A DNA stretch of 64,000 bases from Ferruginibacter sp. (GTDB lineage Bacteria > Bacteroidota > Bacteroidia > Chitinophagales > Chitinophagaceae). The position numbers and the translations under genes are program-made. Below, piece after piece: positions 8,526 through 17,443 of this stretch. Positions within the stretch are counted from its first letter, which is position 1. The number at the start of each line of letters is the position of its first letter. Where the stretch lies: contig JAEUVU010000019.1 of the NCBI GenBank assembly GCA_016786725.1, forward strand, positions 186,001-250,000, read 5' to 3'. The notes under the pieces are model-generated. The model had not been told where the DNA came from. It was given only the letters and a program-made list of their open reading frames with translations, and did not search any database.

Positions 8526-10052
8526 ATGAAAATGTCAAAACTAATAACTGCCCTCCCCTTCTTTGCAGCCCTTTCCTGCAATGCCCAAACAGGAGATTTC
8601 AACAACGAATTTAAAACATACAACAATGGGCTGATCTATAGTGATGCTACTATGAATCAGCTAACGCATATCGTAGATTCGCTAAACTTAAAATTCAAGC
8701 GCTGCGACATGACCCGGGCTTATTATGCAATAAGCCAGGGCATCGGCAATCATGTTTCGCTGGAAAAAGCAAACATCAAAGAAGCACTTGCCGATATCAA
8801 CAGGAATATAAGTTTTGATGACTTTGTAAAGAAATACACGACAGCTGAAGTTGACTACAGGATGCTCATACTTAAGAGTCGCTACAAGGATACTTATGAT
8901 AAAAAGTGGGTTGTAGAATTTTCCGGTCAAACATTAAAAGACTACGGCGAACTTAAAATAAGAAAAGGCGACTTACCTGAATATGCTATTAACCCATTAA
9001 AAGGTAAATGGATAACCAGGCACGATAAAAAATCAGCGTATTCAGAAGAAGGCCTGGAAGCATTTTACATCACTGAAGAATTTACATCGTTAAGGATCCC
9101 TGAGAAATATGCAAGAATGATACTTTATTCAGATTGCGTGATCGATACCACTGTTGATATATTTACTGAAAAGGCCAAAAACAGCGGGGTTCGTTATTAT
9201 AGTGAGGATAAGGATTATAAAAAGACCAAACTACACGCTTTTAATAATTATGTTGAACAGAGTACAAAGCATATTACAGAAAAAGATGTGCCGGCTTCTT
9301 ACAAAGAATATAAATGGTTTGCATTAGATAGCATGAAGGAAGCATGGATCAATCAAAACCTTGTTAATACGGAAAAATTCAAACAGCTTTTGACAGATGC
9401 CCTGAAAGAAGCGAAGGAAAAAAATACTTCCACTACAGATAAATTTGAAAAATATGTTGCTATGTATGTTTCAAAAGCAGATGCACTTGAAATGAAAAGG
9501 AACCGTCGTGTAATTGGCGGATGCAGCATGGATCAAAGTCCCCGGTATCATGCATTGAACATTGCTATGCTTTCGGCTGAAACTGTAAACTGGCAGGTGT
9601 TCTTAAGGGCACACCTGAATATTATGAATGACCGGTTCGACAGGATGAGCGATGGCAGCTATGCCTGGGCAGGAAGAAATACTTACATTAAGGAACTTGA
9701 GGAACTGAACATTGAAGTACAGGAATTGCTTTTGGGCATCAGTTTCAGAATAGAGAACCCGGTTGAAAAGCATTATTATGGCAGTATCGGCCGACTGGGA
9801 AGGGCATTGGCTGAAACAAAAAACAGGGTTCAACTTGAAGAACAGTTGCTTAACATGATAAAAGACACTCAGTTGGATGCTTATAACAGAATACTGATAC
9901 ACTACTTGTACCTGAACTACATATATTATTTGCCCAAAAAAGAGACCCGGCTGGAAAGCCTTACAAAACTTGAAGAAGCAGATAAAACATTACCCGACTT
10001 TTTAAAATCAAGAATCAAAATCAAAAAAGAGAGTTTTGAAAGAGACAATTAA
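8526..10052 (+). CDS. Unknown lipoprotein of about 508 residues
   Basis: I do not recognise this family. The frame opens at 8493, but several in-frame ATGs follow; 8526 gives a short basic start, a hydrophobic run and the lipobox-like A-L-S-C, so secretion and lipidation are likely. The mature protein is mostly charged and helical, rich in Lys, Glu, Tyr and Asp. It has a Cys pair (R-C-D-M-T-R-A-Y-Y near the start and G-G-C-S-M-D-Q-S in the middle) and no obvious enzyme motif. No repeats were found. It stands alone between the MBL gene and the oppositely oriented YkgJ-like gene. Confidence 0.7.
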   Translation: MKMSKLITALPFFAALSCNAQTGDFNNEFKTYNNGLIYSDATMNQLTHIVDSLNLKFKRCDMTRAYYAISQGIGNHVSLEKANIKEALADINRNISFDDFVKKYTTAEVDYRMLILKSRYKDTYDKKWVVEFSGQTLKDYGELKIRKGDLPEYAINPLKGKWITRHDKKSAYSEEGLEAFYITEEFTSLRIPEKYARMILYSDCVIDTTVDIFTEKAKNSGVRYYSEDKDYKKTKLHAFNNYVEQSTKHITEKDVPASYKEYKWFALDSMKEAWINQNLVNTEKFKQLLTDALKEAKEKNTSTTDKFEKYVAMYVSKADALEMKRNRRVIGGCSMDQSPRYHALNIAMLSAETVNWQVFLRAHLNIMNDRFDRMSDGSYAWAGRNTYIKELEELNIEVQELLLGISFRIENPVEKHYYGSIGRLGRALAETKNRVQLEEQLLNMIKDTQLDAYNRILIHYLYLNYIYYLPKKETRLESLTKLEEADKTLPDFLKSRIKIKKESFERDN

Positions 10053-10056
10053 TTAG

Positions 10057-10548
10057 TCATCTTCCTGTTTTTGAACCGATCAGTCTTTCCAATACAAAAT
10101 AAACAATCGGGCAAAAACTGCTGTTCTTTTGTGTAAGCTGCTGCCGTTTAAGCAGCACATCTTCATCTGTATAAGGAAAGCGGTGGCAATCTGATGGACG
10201 CTGTTCGTAAATGCTGCAGTAATTATCTGCCCCTAAAAAAGGGCATGGTTTAGATTTTAAAACATAATCTCCTTCACTATCAATAAACAGGTAAGTATTA
10301 ATAAAATCCCCTTCCTTCATCTGCAGATATTTGGAAATACGTTTTATATCGGGTGTTTTAAACCTGGGAGAATAGTTTTTACAGCAATTGGCACACTGCA
10401 GGCAGTCAACCTTTTCAAAAGCTTCTTCGTGCAGGTCTGGCAACAGTTTCAGCACCTTCCGCTTATCGGCACGTTGCAGGTATTGCTTGTACATCTTTTG
10501 ATGATCGGCCGATTTTTTCTCCCAGTTGTGCAATATATCATCTCCCAT
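10057..10548 (-). CDS. YkgJ-family cysteine cluster protein
   Basis: The 163-residue protein carries the YkgJ (Fe/Zn-chelating cysteine cluster) pattern: C-L-Q-C-A-N-C-C-K around residues 49-57, then C-P-F-L-G (about 102), C-S-I-Y-E-Q-R-P-S-D-C-H-R-F (about 111-124) and a final Cys near residue 146. In this family the cysteines bind a metal; biochemical role is not established. Length is typical. It runs convergent to the preceding lipoprotein gene, four bases apart. A TACTTTTG -7-like box lies at 10594-10601 upstream. Confidence 0.88.
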   Translation of the reverse strand: MGDDILHNWEKKSADHQKMYKQYLQRADKRKVLKLLPDLHEEAFEKVDCLQCANCCKNYSPRFKTPDIKRISKYLQMKEGDFINTYLFIDSEGDYVLKSKPCPFLGADNYCSIYEQRPSDCHRFPYTDEDVLLKRQQLTQKNSSFCPIVYFVLERLIGSKTGR

Positions 10549-10857
10549 TTGTACCGTCTTTTATCTGATTATATCCCCCAAATTTCCACAGGCCAAAAGT
10601 AGCGAACTTATTAGCATAAAATCTTGATGGGTTATCGTAAATTTGCGGCACTAAATACTGGTATGATGCCTACGTGTGGCCATGTACAATTAAAGTTCAG
10701 TAAAGTTATAATGTACAAGAGTGTCCTTCGGCTTCGCTCAGGATAAAATGCCATTGAAGTTTAACATATATTCTTCTGTTTGGTAAATAAACAAAGTAAA
10801 CCATAATCTACCCCAATTGCCCCTTTAGGGAATAGGGGCATAAACCACCGCAGCAAT
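10549..10857. other. Intergenic region of 309 bp between divergent genes, with -7 boxes and two hairpin elements
   Basis: No coding frame is convincing here. TACTTTTG on the minus strand (10594-10601) suits the YkgJ gene and TAAATTTG on the plus strand (10638-10645) suits gcvP, leaving a leader of about 205 nt. Neither has a good TTTG at the -33 position. A repeat-like segment (T-C-C-T-T-C-G-G-C-T-T-C-G-C-T-C-A-G-G-A, about 10721-10742) lies in the middle. A perfect TGCCCC/GGGGCA hairpin lies at 10818-10840, 17 nt before the gcvP ATG. No glycine-riboswitch core was seen. Confidence 0.5.
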
Positions 10858-13743
10858 ATGAATCTTTTTGAAGAACAACAGTACGAATTCGCCAGCCGGC
10901 ATATCGGTACCAATGAAGCAGAAAAAAATGAGATGCTGAAAACAATTGGCATCAGCAACCTGGATGAATTGATAAACAAAACTGTTCCTGCTGCCATCCG
11001 TTTAAAAAAACCTCTGCAACTTCCGGTTGCGCAAACTGAATTTGAATACCTGGATGAACTGAAAAAAATTGCTGCGAAAAATAAAATTTACAGAACTTAT
11101 ATCGGCCAGGGTTACTACAATACTATCACACCCAGTGTGATCCTGCGTAATATTTTTGAAAACCCGGGATGGTACACACAATACACGCCTTACCAGGCCG
11201 AGATATCGCAGGGCCGTTTGGAAAGTTTATTAAACTATCAAACCATGGTTTGCGACCTGACCGGTTTGGAATTAGCCAATGCAAGTTTATTAGATGAAGC
11301 TACTGCCGCTGCAGAAGCAATGGCGATGCTGTTTCACCAAAAAAATAAATCGGATGTGGCTGCATCACCAAAATTCTTTGTGGATGAACATGTTTTTGCA
11401 CAAACAAAAGAAGTTTTGCTTACAAGAGCAACGCCGATAAATATTGAATTGGTTTACGGTGATTATAAAACAACTGAACTTGATGACACTTATTTTGGAG
11501 CGATTGTACAATATCCAAACAGCATTGGCTCGGTAGAAGATTACCGTGATTTCATAAACAAAGTTCATGCAGTGAATGGTTATGTGGTAATGGCAACGGA
11601 CTTGCTGGCACTTACTTTATTAACCCCTCCTGGAGAACTGGGAGCTGATGTGGCAGTTGGATCTGCACAACGCTTTGGTGTGCCGCTGGGTTATGGCGGG
11701 CCCCACGCTGCTTTCTTTGCAACCAAAGATGAATTCAAGCGTGGCATACCGGGCCGCATTATCGGCGTAAGTATTGATGCACAAAATAACCGTGCCTTGC
11801 GCATGGCGCTGCAAACAAGGGAGCAGCATATCAAAAGAGAAAAAGCAACTTCAAATATCTGTACAGCCCAGGCTTTACTGGCTAATATGGCTGCAATGTA
11901 TGCAGTGTATCATGGACCTCAGGGATTGAAGAAAATTGCACAACGTATTCATGTATTAACTGCTGCCATTGCCAAAGGATTACAGAATACCGGCGTGAAG
12001 GTTTTAACGAATGAGTTTTTTGATACGATCACTTTTGAAGTAACAGATATAGCCGCCTTTAAAAAGGCTGCAGAAGAAAACCAGGCAAACTTTCACTACA
12101 ATGTTGATGGAACTGTAGGATTATCTGTTGATGAAGTAGCCAGTAATTATATTGGTGAAACAGAAAAAAACCTGGCGGCTATTTTTAAAGCTGTTACCGG
12201 CAAGGAAATGATTTTATCTTTTGATGAAGCCGATGCACTATTTGGCAAAAGAACTTCGGCATATTTAACTCATCCGGTGTTTAATACGCACCGCAGCGAA
12301 AGTGAAATGATGCGTTATATCAAATCGCTGGAGAATAAAGATCTTAGCTTAAACACTTCCATGATCAGTTTAGGAAGCTGCACCATGAAACTGAATGCAG
12401 CTACCGAACTGATGCCGGTTAGCTGGCCTGAATTCAATTCAATTCATCCTTTTGCTCCTGCATCGCAAACAGCCGGGTACCGGCACATGATTGCAAAGCT
12501 GGAAGAATACTTGTCGGAGATTACGGGTTTTACTGCCTGTTCTTTACAACCCAACAGTGGAGCCCAGGGCGAGTATGCAGGCTTGCTTACCATCAGGGCC
12601 TATCATGAATCAAGAAAGGAAAGCCATAGAAATATTGTTTTAATTCCTATCTCTGCACATGGAACAAACCCTGCCAGTGCAATTATGGCTGGTATGAAAG
12701 TGGTTGTAGTGAAGAGCGATGATAAGGGTTATATAGACGTTGCAGATCTGAAACTAAAAGCAGAAGAACATAAAGCCAACCTGGCAGCGTTGATGGTTAC
12801 TTATCCCAGTACTTATGGTGTGTTTGAAGAAGGCATCATTGACATTTGCCAGATAATACATGATAACGGTGGCCTTGTTTATATGGATGGCGCCAATATG
12901 AATGCACAGGTTGGATTGACCAGCCCGGGTATGATCGGCGCTGATGTTTGCCATTTAAATCTGCACAAAACATTTGCCATACCGCATGGTGGCGGAGGGC
13001 CGGGTGTTGGTCCGATTTGTGTGAATGATAAATTGAAACCTTTCTTACCCGGTCATAACGTAAACGACACTTTAATATCTACAGAAAGCAATATACATGC
13101 AGTAAGTGCAGCGCCTTATGGCAGCGCAAGCATCTTGCTCATCAGTTATGCATATATGAAAATGCTGGGTGCTGAGGGGGTAAAAAAATCTACTGAGTAT
13201 GCAATTCTGAATGCTAACTACATGAAATCAAGATTGGAGAAATTATATCCGGTCTTATATACCGGTTCAAACGGATATTGTGCACATGAGTTCATTGTTG
13301 ATCTGCGTCCGTTTAAAAACACCTGTGGCATTGAAGCAGAAGATGTAGCCAAACGTTTGATGGATTATGGATTCCATGCGCCAACCATGAGTTTTCCTGT
13401 ACCAGGTACTATTATGGTAGAACCAACAGAAAGCGAAGACAAGGGCGAACTTGACCGTTTTTGCGAAGCACTTATCAGCATTTATCATGAAATAAAAGCC
13501 ATTGAAGAAGGCAAAGCTGACAAAGTTGATAACGCACTAAAAAACGCACCGCATACACAACAGGTTATTTGTGCCGATGAGTGGAACCATAAATACAGCA
13601 GGCAGGAAGCAGCTTTTCCGCTGGCTTATGTTTCAAAAAATAAATTCTGGCCTTCAATTGGCCGTATCAACAATACTTTTGGCGACAGAAACCTTATCTG
13701 CACCTGCGAGCCAATGGAAAGTTATATGGAAGAGAAAGTTTAA
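10858..13743 (+). CDS. gcvP: Glycine dehydrogenase (decarboxylating), P protein
   Basis: GcvP is the PLP enzyme of the glycine cleavage system: it decarboxylates glycine and loads the aminomethyl group on lipoylated GcvH. The 961-residue chain is the long single-chain form with both halves (GcvPA-like about 1-450, GcvPB-like about 470-961). The start Y-E-F-A-S-R-H-I-G, the internal [14 protein letters not shown] and the PLP site [15 protein letters not shown] (Lys704) are diagnostic. gcvH and gcvT are not in the window. It has a long leader with a hairpin and a strong terminator after it. Confidence 0.97.
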   Translation: MNLFEEQQYEFASRHIGTNEAEKNEMLKTIGISNLDELINKTVPAAIRLKKPLQLPVAQTEFEYLDELKKIAAKNKIYRTYIGQGYYNTITPSVILRNIFENPGWYTQYTPYQAEISQGRLESLLNYQTMVCDLTGLELANASLLDEATAAAEAMAMLFHQKNKSDVAASPKFFVDEHVFAQTKEVLLTRATPINIELVYGDYKTTELDDTYFGAIVQYPNSIGSVEDYRDFINKVHAVNGYVVMATDLLALTLLTPPGELGADVAVGSAQRFGVPLGYGGPHAAFFATKDEFKRGIPGRIIGVSIDAQNNRALRMALQTREQHIKREKATSNICTAQALLANMAAMYAVYHGPQGLKKIAQRIHVLTAAIAKGLQNTGVKVLTNEFFDTITFEVTDIAAFKKAAEENQANFHYNVDGTVGLSVDEVASNYIGETEKNLAAIFKAVTGKEMILSFDEADALFGKRTSAYLTHPVFNTHRSESEMMRYIKSLENKDLSLNTSMISLGSCTMKLNAATELMPVSWPEFNSIHPFAPASQTAGYRHMIAKLEEYLSEITGFTACSLQPNSGAQGEYAGLLTIRAYHESRKESHRNIVLIPISAHGTNPASAIMAGMKVVVVKSDDKGYIDVADLKLKAEEHKANLAALMVTYPSTYGVFEEGIIDICQIIHDNGGLVYMDGANMNAQVGLTSPGMIGADVCHLNLHKTFAIPHGGGGPGVGPICVNDKLKPFLPGHNVNDTLISTESNIHAVSAAPYGSASILLISYAYMKMLGAEGVKKSTEYAILNANYMKSRLEKLYPVLYTGSNGYCAHEFIVDLRPFKNTCGIEAEDVAKRLMDYGFHAPTMSFPVPGTIMVEPTESEDKGELDRFCEALISIYHEIKAIEEGKADKVDNALKNAPHTQQVICADEWNHKYSRQEAAFPLAYVSKNKFWPSIGRINNTFGDRNLICTCEPMESYMEEKV

Positions 13744-13757
13744 AGTTTATAAAAAAT

Positions 13758-13789
13758 AAAAAAAGGGCACATTTCTGTGTCCTTTTTTT
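13758..13789 (+). terminator. Rho-independent terminator of gcvP
   Basis: An A-rich arm followed by GGGCACA pairs, across the loop TTTC, with TGTGTCC followed by seven T (one G-T pair). It begins 14 bases after the gcvP stop. Confidence 0.85.
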
Positions 13790-13806
13790 ATTTCCGGAAG
13801 AAAAAA

Positions 13807-14082
13807 TCAACCAACTACTTCTTTCTTTTCCTTAGCCACAGTAATTTTTGTAAATTCTGAGCCGTTGAAGATTTTTGCTAATTTATTATCGTTGGAGCGT
13901 TGCCATTCAGGTATATTCATTTCAGATACGATTCGCCAGAAGTTTTTTGATTTCAGGTCTTCATAGTCAGGTGAATCAACGAAGATACCAACCATTGTGT
14001 TCCGCTTCTTAAACTCAATTTTAATTGCAGTCTTCGCCAGGTGCGAAGGCTCCAGAAATTTTGAGATCATGTCATTTTGCAT
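13807..14082 (-). CDS. Small protein of unknown function, 91 residues
   Basis: I do not recognise a family. The ORF starts M-Q-N-D-M-I-S-K-F-L-E-P and has a basic middle with M-V-G-I-F-V-D-S-P-D-Y-E-D-L, then F-W-R-I-V. It is soluble, with no signal or membrane segment. Support for being real comes from its position between two terminator-bounded units and a TACATTTG -7-like box at 14097-14104, 14 nt before the ATG, as expected for a short-leader Bacteroidota promoter. A second in-frame ATG lies four codons in. Confidence 0.6.
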   Translation of the reverse strand: MQNDMISKFLEPSHLAKTAIKIEFKKRNTMVGIFVDSPDYEDLKSKNFWRIVSEMNIPEWQRSNDNKLAKIFNGSEFTKITVAKEKKEVVG

Positions 14083-14166
14083 ATAGTGATTTCTTGCAAA
14101 TGTAGGCTAATTAAGGGGTTTAACCGCATTTATTAATATCCCCGCTTTCTGAACACCATGTTGCAT

Positions 14167-15249
14167 TTATATTCTGTAGCAAACAGCATTAATATTCATA
14201 CCTGCCCCAACCGATGCAAACATGATAATATCTCCCTTGCTTAATTGATGTTCGGGCATCAATCCTTTTCTCACCATATCAAATAAAGTAGGGACTGTGG
14301 CAACCGAACTGTTACCAAGATTGTGGATAGACATAGGCATGATATTCTCCGGAACAATTGAAATGCCATATAATTTATACAACTCTTTAATGATTGCTTC
14401 ATCCATTTTTTCGTTAGCCTGGTGGATGAAAACTTTCTTTAACTCCGTTATACTAATTCCGGTTTGATCAAGACAGATCTTCATAGCTTCTGGCACATAC
14501 CGCATGGCATATTCATAAACCTTTCTGCCTTTCATTTTTATATATCTTATACGTGGATCAGAATCGGGGTAAAAAGATTTACCCAAATTCAGATAACTTA
14601 CTTCATCACCGCAATGCGATTGAACACTGCACCCTAAAATACCTGAAGTTGTTTCGCTGCTGTTTTTTGCCTCCAAAATACAGGCTCCTGCTCCGTCCGA
14701 AAAAATCATACTGTCCCTGTCGTACATATCCAATACCCTTGACAAAGTTTCGGTGCCGATTACCAAACATTTTTTCGCAAGCCCTGCTTTAAAATAAGCA
14801 TCAGCCTGTATTACACCCTGCACCCAGCCAGGGCATCCAAACAAAATATCATAAGGCACGCAGGATGGATTTTTTATTTGTAAAGCATGCTTTACCCTTG
14901 AAGCCAATGCCGGTAATACATCGGTTTGAATAGTATGTTTTACCACATTGCCAAAGTTATGGGCCACGATGATCTGGTCGATCTTTTCTGGATCACAACC
15001 TGAATCTTCAATAGCCCTTTGCGCTGCAATTGCAGCCATATCAGAAGAATCTATATGAGAAGGAGCATAACGTCTTTCTTCTATACCGGTAATTTTCTTA
15101 AATTTTTCAACGATGAGTTGTGATTCAATATCCAGTAACTTATTATCCTCGGCATAAAAATTATGACCGGCAAAGTCACGGTTTGTTTTCACAAAGTCGG
15201 GTATATAACAGCCTGTGCCTGTAATTACAGTAGTAGTTGAATTCAACAT
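14167..15249 (-). CDS. 3-oxoacyl-ACP synthase III-family (KAS III-like) enzyme
   Basis: The 360-residue thiolase-fold condensing enzyme has the FabH triad: Cys139 in I-L-F-G-C-P-G-W, His276 in I-H-Q-A-N, and Asn313 in L-G-N-S-S. Other matches are F-S-D-G-A-G-A and the C-terminal A-S-V-G-A-G. FabH starts fatty acid synthesis by condensing acetyl-CoA with malonyl-ACP. This protein is about 40 residues longer than classical FabH, with extra sequence around residues 100-130, so it may be a relative acting on longer or branched acyl groups. It stands alone, without other fab genes. Confidence 0.85.
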   Translation of the reverse strand: MLNSTTTVITGTGCYIPDFVKTNRDFAGHNFYAEDNKLLDIESQLIVEKFKKITGIEERRYAPSHIDSSDMAAIAAQRAIEDSGCDPEKIDQIIVAHNFGNVVKHTIQTDVLPALASRVKHALQIKNPSCVPYDILFGCPGWVQGVIQADAYFKAGLAKKCLVIGTETLSRVLDMYDRDSMIFSDGAGACILEAKNSSETTSGILGCSVQSHCGDEVSYLNLGKSFYPDSDPRIRYIKMKGRKVYEYAMRYVPEAMKICLDQTGISITELKKVFIHQANEKMDEAIIKELYKLYGISIVPENIMPMSIHNLGNSSVATVPTLFDMVRKGLMPEHQLSKGDIIMFASVGAGMNINAVCYRI

Positions 15250-15375
15250 AAAATAGTTTTACGATTATAAAAAAGGCAGGCTACCGGTAGCTATAAAATT
15301 AGCCGTTTTTCCTTTTATAACAAAACCAACAGCCGGTTTCAATTAATAAAAAGCACTCAATTAGCTGTAAAACAC

Positions 15376-15383
15376 TATATTTG
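15376..15383 (+). promoter_or_regulatory. -7 box (TATATTTG) upstream of the cold-shock gene
   Basis: TATATTTG matches TAnnTTTG exactly and lies 28 nt before the ATG, leaving a leader of about 22 nt. No TTTG was found at the expected -33 position, so the promoter is only partly supported. The leader is too short for the long thermosensor leader seen in E. coli cspA. Confidence 0.5.
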
Positions 15384-15411
15384 CACTTTATTAATACAAT
15401 ACAATTTAAAA

Positions 15412-15615
15412 ATGGACACTAAACAACAAGGCACCGTTAAGTTTTTCAACACTGAAAAAGGATTCGGTTTTATTAAGCACAATGACTCTAACAAAGAAAC
15501 TTTCGTTCACGTAAGTGGATTAATAAGCGATATTAAAGAAGGCGACAGCGTTGAGTTCGATTTGCAGGAAGGCAAAAAAGGAATGAACGCAGTTAATGTG
15601 CAGGTAGTAGGATAA
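15412..15615 (+). CDS. Cold-shock domain protein
   Basis: The 67-residue protein is one cold-shock domain: G-T-V-K-F-F-N at 7-13, RNP1 as K-G-F-G-F-I-K-H at about 17-24 and RNP2 as T-F-V-H-V-S-G at about 30-36. It binds single-stranded RNA and DNA as a chaperone. Size and motifs match the Csp family; I cannot say which paralogue it is or whether cold induces it. It is monocistronic, with a promoter box before it and a strong terminator after it. Confidence 0.95.
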   Translation: MDTKQQGTVKFFNTEKGFGFIKHNDSNKETFVHVSGLISDIKEGDSVEFDLQEGKKGMNAVNVQVVG

Positions 15616-15638
15616 GATTAATTATCAAAACCTTTTCA

Positions 15639-15672
15639 AAGGGCTGTTCGTAAAGAACAGCCCTTATTTTTT
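15639..15672 (+). terminator. Rho-independent terminator of the cold-shock gene
   Basis: AAGGGCTGTTC and GAACAGCCCTT form a perfect 11-bp stem around GTAAA, followed by six T. It also lies between convergent genes. Confidence 0.93.
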
Positions 15673-15692
15673 GTGGCAGATACTTAACAATA

Positions 15693-16898
15693 TTATTTTT
15701 TAGCCAACAGCCGCTCATATCCAAATGCAGTAAGCAGGCAAGTACCCCCGATTATCCACCAAAGATTATTAAACCCGATAGAATATGCTATTTGCGTACC
15801 AAAAGTGCTGCCAATAACCTGTGCTGCACTCCATGCCATGGTATAATATCCGGCATATTGGCCCCTGTTTCCTTCAATGCTTCGTGAAATGTAATATGAG
15901 TTCATAAACGGCATGGCAATCATTTCAGCAAACGTCATCAGTATCATAGCCATAACAGCAACTGTAAAACTGGGAACAAAATCTATGTTCAATACAAAAA
16001 ATGAAACTGACATTATTATAGTACCATATGTCATCAGCCGAAGGTAGGGCCACCTGCCTTCCAGCTTAAATACAAGCACCATTTCAAGTACAGCAATAAT
16101 TACTCCGTTCATAGCCAGTAAAACCCCTATCCAGAATTCGTTAATATGCAGGCCCTCTTTAAAATACAAAGGGATGGTAGTAAATAATTGAAAAAAGCAA
16201 ATGGCGAATAAAATCTGAAGACCTATAAAATATAAAAAAATCTTATCGGCATATGCAGGTTTAGCCTTACGCTTTTCTACAGTGGCCATACTGCTGTTTT
16301 GCTGTTGCAAAAGACTCACTTTAGGTAATAACCATAAAAAAAGAAATGCTGCAACAATGTTGGTCAGGCCATCAACCCAAAACAATAAATGATAATTGAA
16401 GGATGCAAGGAAACCTCCCAAAGCGCCTCCCACGCCCCAGCCTAAATTAATAGCAAGCCTTACGATTGAAAAAGCCTGGGTACGGTTTTGCGGTGTACTG
16501 TAATGTGCAATGGCCGTAGCATTGGCAGGACGGAAAGATTCATTGACCATACTAAGAAAAAAGGTGCAGACACAAACAGAAACATAGTTTTTCATTTGCC
16601 CAAGTACAATAAAAAGTATGCCGCCGCAAAGCAGTGAAAAAAACTGGGTATAATAAAATCCAAAGCGGTCACTTATTTTGCCGCCGATAAATGCACCCGC
16701 CAGCGACCCGATACCATAAATACCTACAACCAGGCCGGCGAGTTTGGTTGAATAACCAATATGATTTATATAGAGTGTCATAAAGGCCAGAACCATGGTG
16801 CCGCTCCGGTTTATAAGCATAACAAATGCAAGCAGCCACATACGGCGGGTTAAACCGGTATAAGCATTCTTATATAAATTAACGGCAGCACTGAACAT
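15693..16898 (-). CDS. MFS transporter
   Basis: This is a 12-segment major-facilitator protein, 401 residues from the ATG at 16898. The frame opens at a GTG eleven codons upstream, but that stretch is hydrophilic and contains a TAACTTTG -7-like box (16910-16917), so the ATG is preferred. The motif A-like G-G-K-I-S-D-R-F-G-F lies between segments 2 and 3. The sequence M-N-S-Y-Y-I-S-R-S-I-E-G-N-R-G-Q-Y is found in drug and peptide exporter-like MFS proteins. Substrate is unknown. The convergent neighbour is the cold-shock gene. Confidence 0.82.
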   Translation of the reverse strand: MFSAAVNLYKNAYTGLTRRMWLLAFVMLINRSGTMVLAFMTLYINHIGYSTKLAGLVVGIYGIGSLAGAFIGGKISDRFGFYYTQFFSLLCGGILFIVLGQMKNYVSVCVCTFFLSMVNESFRPANATAIAHYSTPQNRTQAFSIVRLAINLGWGVGGALGGFLASFNYHLLFWVDGLTNIVAAFLFLWLLPKVSLLQQQNSSMATVEKRKAKPAYADKIFLYFIGLQILFAICFFQLFTTIPLYFKEGLHINEFWIGVLLAMNGVIIAVLEMVLVFKLEGRWPYLRLMTYGTIIMSVSFFVLNIDFVPSFTVAVMAMILMTFAEMIAMPFMNSYYISRSIEGNRGQYAGYYTMAWSAAQVIGSTFGTQIAYSIGFNNLWWIIGGTCLLTAFGYERLLAKK

Positions 16899-16957
16899 AA
16901 AAAGTGATGCAAAGTTATCTATTTGCAACACTTCAATGCTAAAATTTTAACGGCTGG

Positions 16958-17389
16958 TTATTGATTAAAGTTACCTGCCTTTGGAATCAGTTTTATACCA
17001 AGCATGCAAATTTCTGGTGGCTTCGCAAGCTTTCTGATCATTGTATCCATCCAGGCGCCATCAATATTTATCAGGGCGGCTAATGTTTCTTTATTTATCC
17101 ATAACTCATGTACCATGCTCCAGCGGCTTGCATCTTCATTGCATTTGCTGAGTTTTAAAAACACTTCCAGTTCGTCTCCAAATTTTATCTCTCTTTTGAA
17201 AATACACTCCTCCCTGAAAATGACCGGCCCAATATTATTTTGCTTCATCACATCGGGTGTAATGCCATGTTCGGTTAAAAATGCCATGCGGCAATAAGCC
17301 CCAAAATCATAATACTTTGAATGCAGCACATGAAAGTTAGGATCAAGATCGGCCCAGCGTATTTCCAGTTTTTTTGAATATTGTTCCAT
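16958..17389 (-). CDS. Acyl-CoA thioesterase, hotdog fold (4HBT)
   Basis: The 143-residue protein fits one hotdog domain. W-A-D-L-D-P-N-F-H-V-L-H-S-K-Y-Y-D at about 11-27 is the D-x-N/H-x-x-H region of 4-hydroxybenzoyl-CoA thioesterase-like enzymes, with Asp near residue 15 the probable catalytic acid. It should hydrolyse an acyl-CoA, chain length unknown. It lies between a terminator that ends the phosphorylase unit and the MFS gene, 59 nt upstream of the MFS start on the same strand, so the two may be co-transcribed. Confidence 0.82.
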   Translation of the reverse strand: MEQYSKKLEIRWADLDPNFHVLHSKYYDFGAYCRMAFLTEHGITPDVMKQNNIGPVIFREECIFKREIKFGDELEVFLKLSKCNEDASRWSMVHELWINKETLAALINIDGAWMDTMIRKLAKPPEICMLGIKLIPKAGNFNQ

Positions 17390-17407
17390 CAGTTAAAATT
17401 ACAGTAT

Positions 17408-17438
17408 AAAAAATATCCCCTGTTTGCAGGGGATATTT
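17408..17438 (-). terminator. Rho-independent terminator of the phosphorylase gene
   Basis: A perfect 12-bp stem (AAATATCCCCTG, loop of four, CAGGGGATATTT) lies just after the phosphorylase stop, and the minus strand continues with more T after the stem. Confidence 0.9.
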
Positions 17439-17443
17439 AAAAC

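Noticed and set aside
10549..10857. Glycine riboswitch in front of gcvP
   Set aside because: No tandem aptamer core or typical conserved purine-rich loops were found; only a GC hairpin.
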